This document shows positions 62,044 to 64,000 of a stretch of DNA of 64,000 nucleotides, piece by piece (position 1 is the first letter of the stretch; every line of letters starts with the position of its first letter). The translations under genes were made by a program, and so were the position numbers. This DNA comes from Rhodocyclaceae bacterium (GTDB lineage: Bacteria > Pseudomonadota > Gammaproteobacteria > Burkholderiales > Rhodocyclaceae). Location of the stretch: positions 248,001 to 312,000 of the forward strand of contig JAHDYG010000001.1 in NCBI GenBank assembly GCA_023383815.1. Reading direction: 5' to 3'. The notes under the pieces are model-generated. The model saw nothing but the letters and a program-made list of their open reading frames with translations, had not been told where the DNA came from and ran no database searches.

Positions 62044-64000
<1,957 letters not shown>

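Overview
The window is a GC-rich chromosomal segment packed with housekeeping genes. It has short intergenic gaps, many 4-bp start/stop overlaps, one tRNA gene, and no sign of phage, insertion sequence or CRISPR array. Gene content and order fit a betaproteobacterium, most likely Rhodocyclales (Thauera/Azoarcus-like). The supporting blocks are gpmA-envC-ctpA-moeB, yibN-grxC-secB-gpsA, ffh-ypjD-corB, pilB-pilC-pilD and aspS-nudB, together with TakP-type TRAP genes and several c-di-GMP proteins. The taxon is an inference from these blocks; no 16S is present.

Layout. 1-4.6 kb: clpA tail, rraA, isocitrate lyase with a readable promoter and palindrome, a Spy-like periplasmic protein, aroG. 4.9-10.5 kb: four same-strand genes (FAD dehydrogenase, ThDP decarboxylase-like enzyme, Crp/Fnr regulator, aldehyde dehydrogenase) that look like an uncharacterised catabolic module. 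10.5-17.3 kb: a PmtA-like methyltransferase, the YbbA/YbbP exporter, mog, darP, pmbA. 17.4-21.6 kb: a complete TRAP transporter with a stable hairpin after the binding-protein gene, then a histidine phosphatase. 21.7-28.7 kb: glyA-nrdR-ribD facing moeB, an unknown gene, ctpA, envC and gpmA. 29.6-32.7 kb: ArsR-family regulator, membrane rhodanese, grxC, secB, an SH3 protein, gpsA. 32.7-37.3 kb: trmL and comF opposite bioB, bioC, a HAD nucleotidase and an output-less sensor protein. 37.3-42.0 kb: a long minus-strand run from ffh through an EI24 membrane protein, a CinA-N protein, a metallopeptidase and gloA to a DUF3617 protein. 42.1-48.4 kb: ypjD, corB, pilB, pilC, pilD. 48.6-53.9 kb: an FmdB zinc ribbon, aspS, a degenerate receiver-TPR protein, a secreted barnase-type RNase with its barstar inhibitor, nudB. 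53.9-60.0 kb: two HD-GYP proteins and an FHA-EAL protein around hyi and glycerate kinase. 60.2-61.7 kb: an arsenic-type ArsR regulator and an ArsP/YraQ permease, each preceded by the same 20-bp palindrome. 61.8-64 kb: tRNA-Ser(CGA), mltF and the C-terminal part of serS.

The most unusual items are the FAD-ThDP-Crp-ALDH module, the receiver-TPR/RNase/barstar operon, the ArsR/permease pair with matched palindromes and an apparently leaderless first gene, the mosaic codon composition inside the TRAP binding-protein gene, and three putative c-di-GMP phosphodiesterases within about 6 kb. All functional statements rest on reading motifs and gene order; no database search was run.
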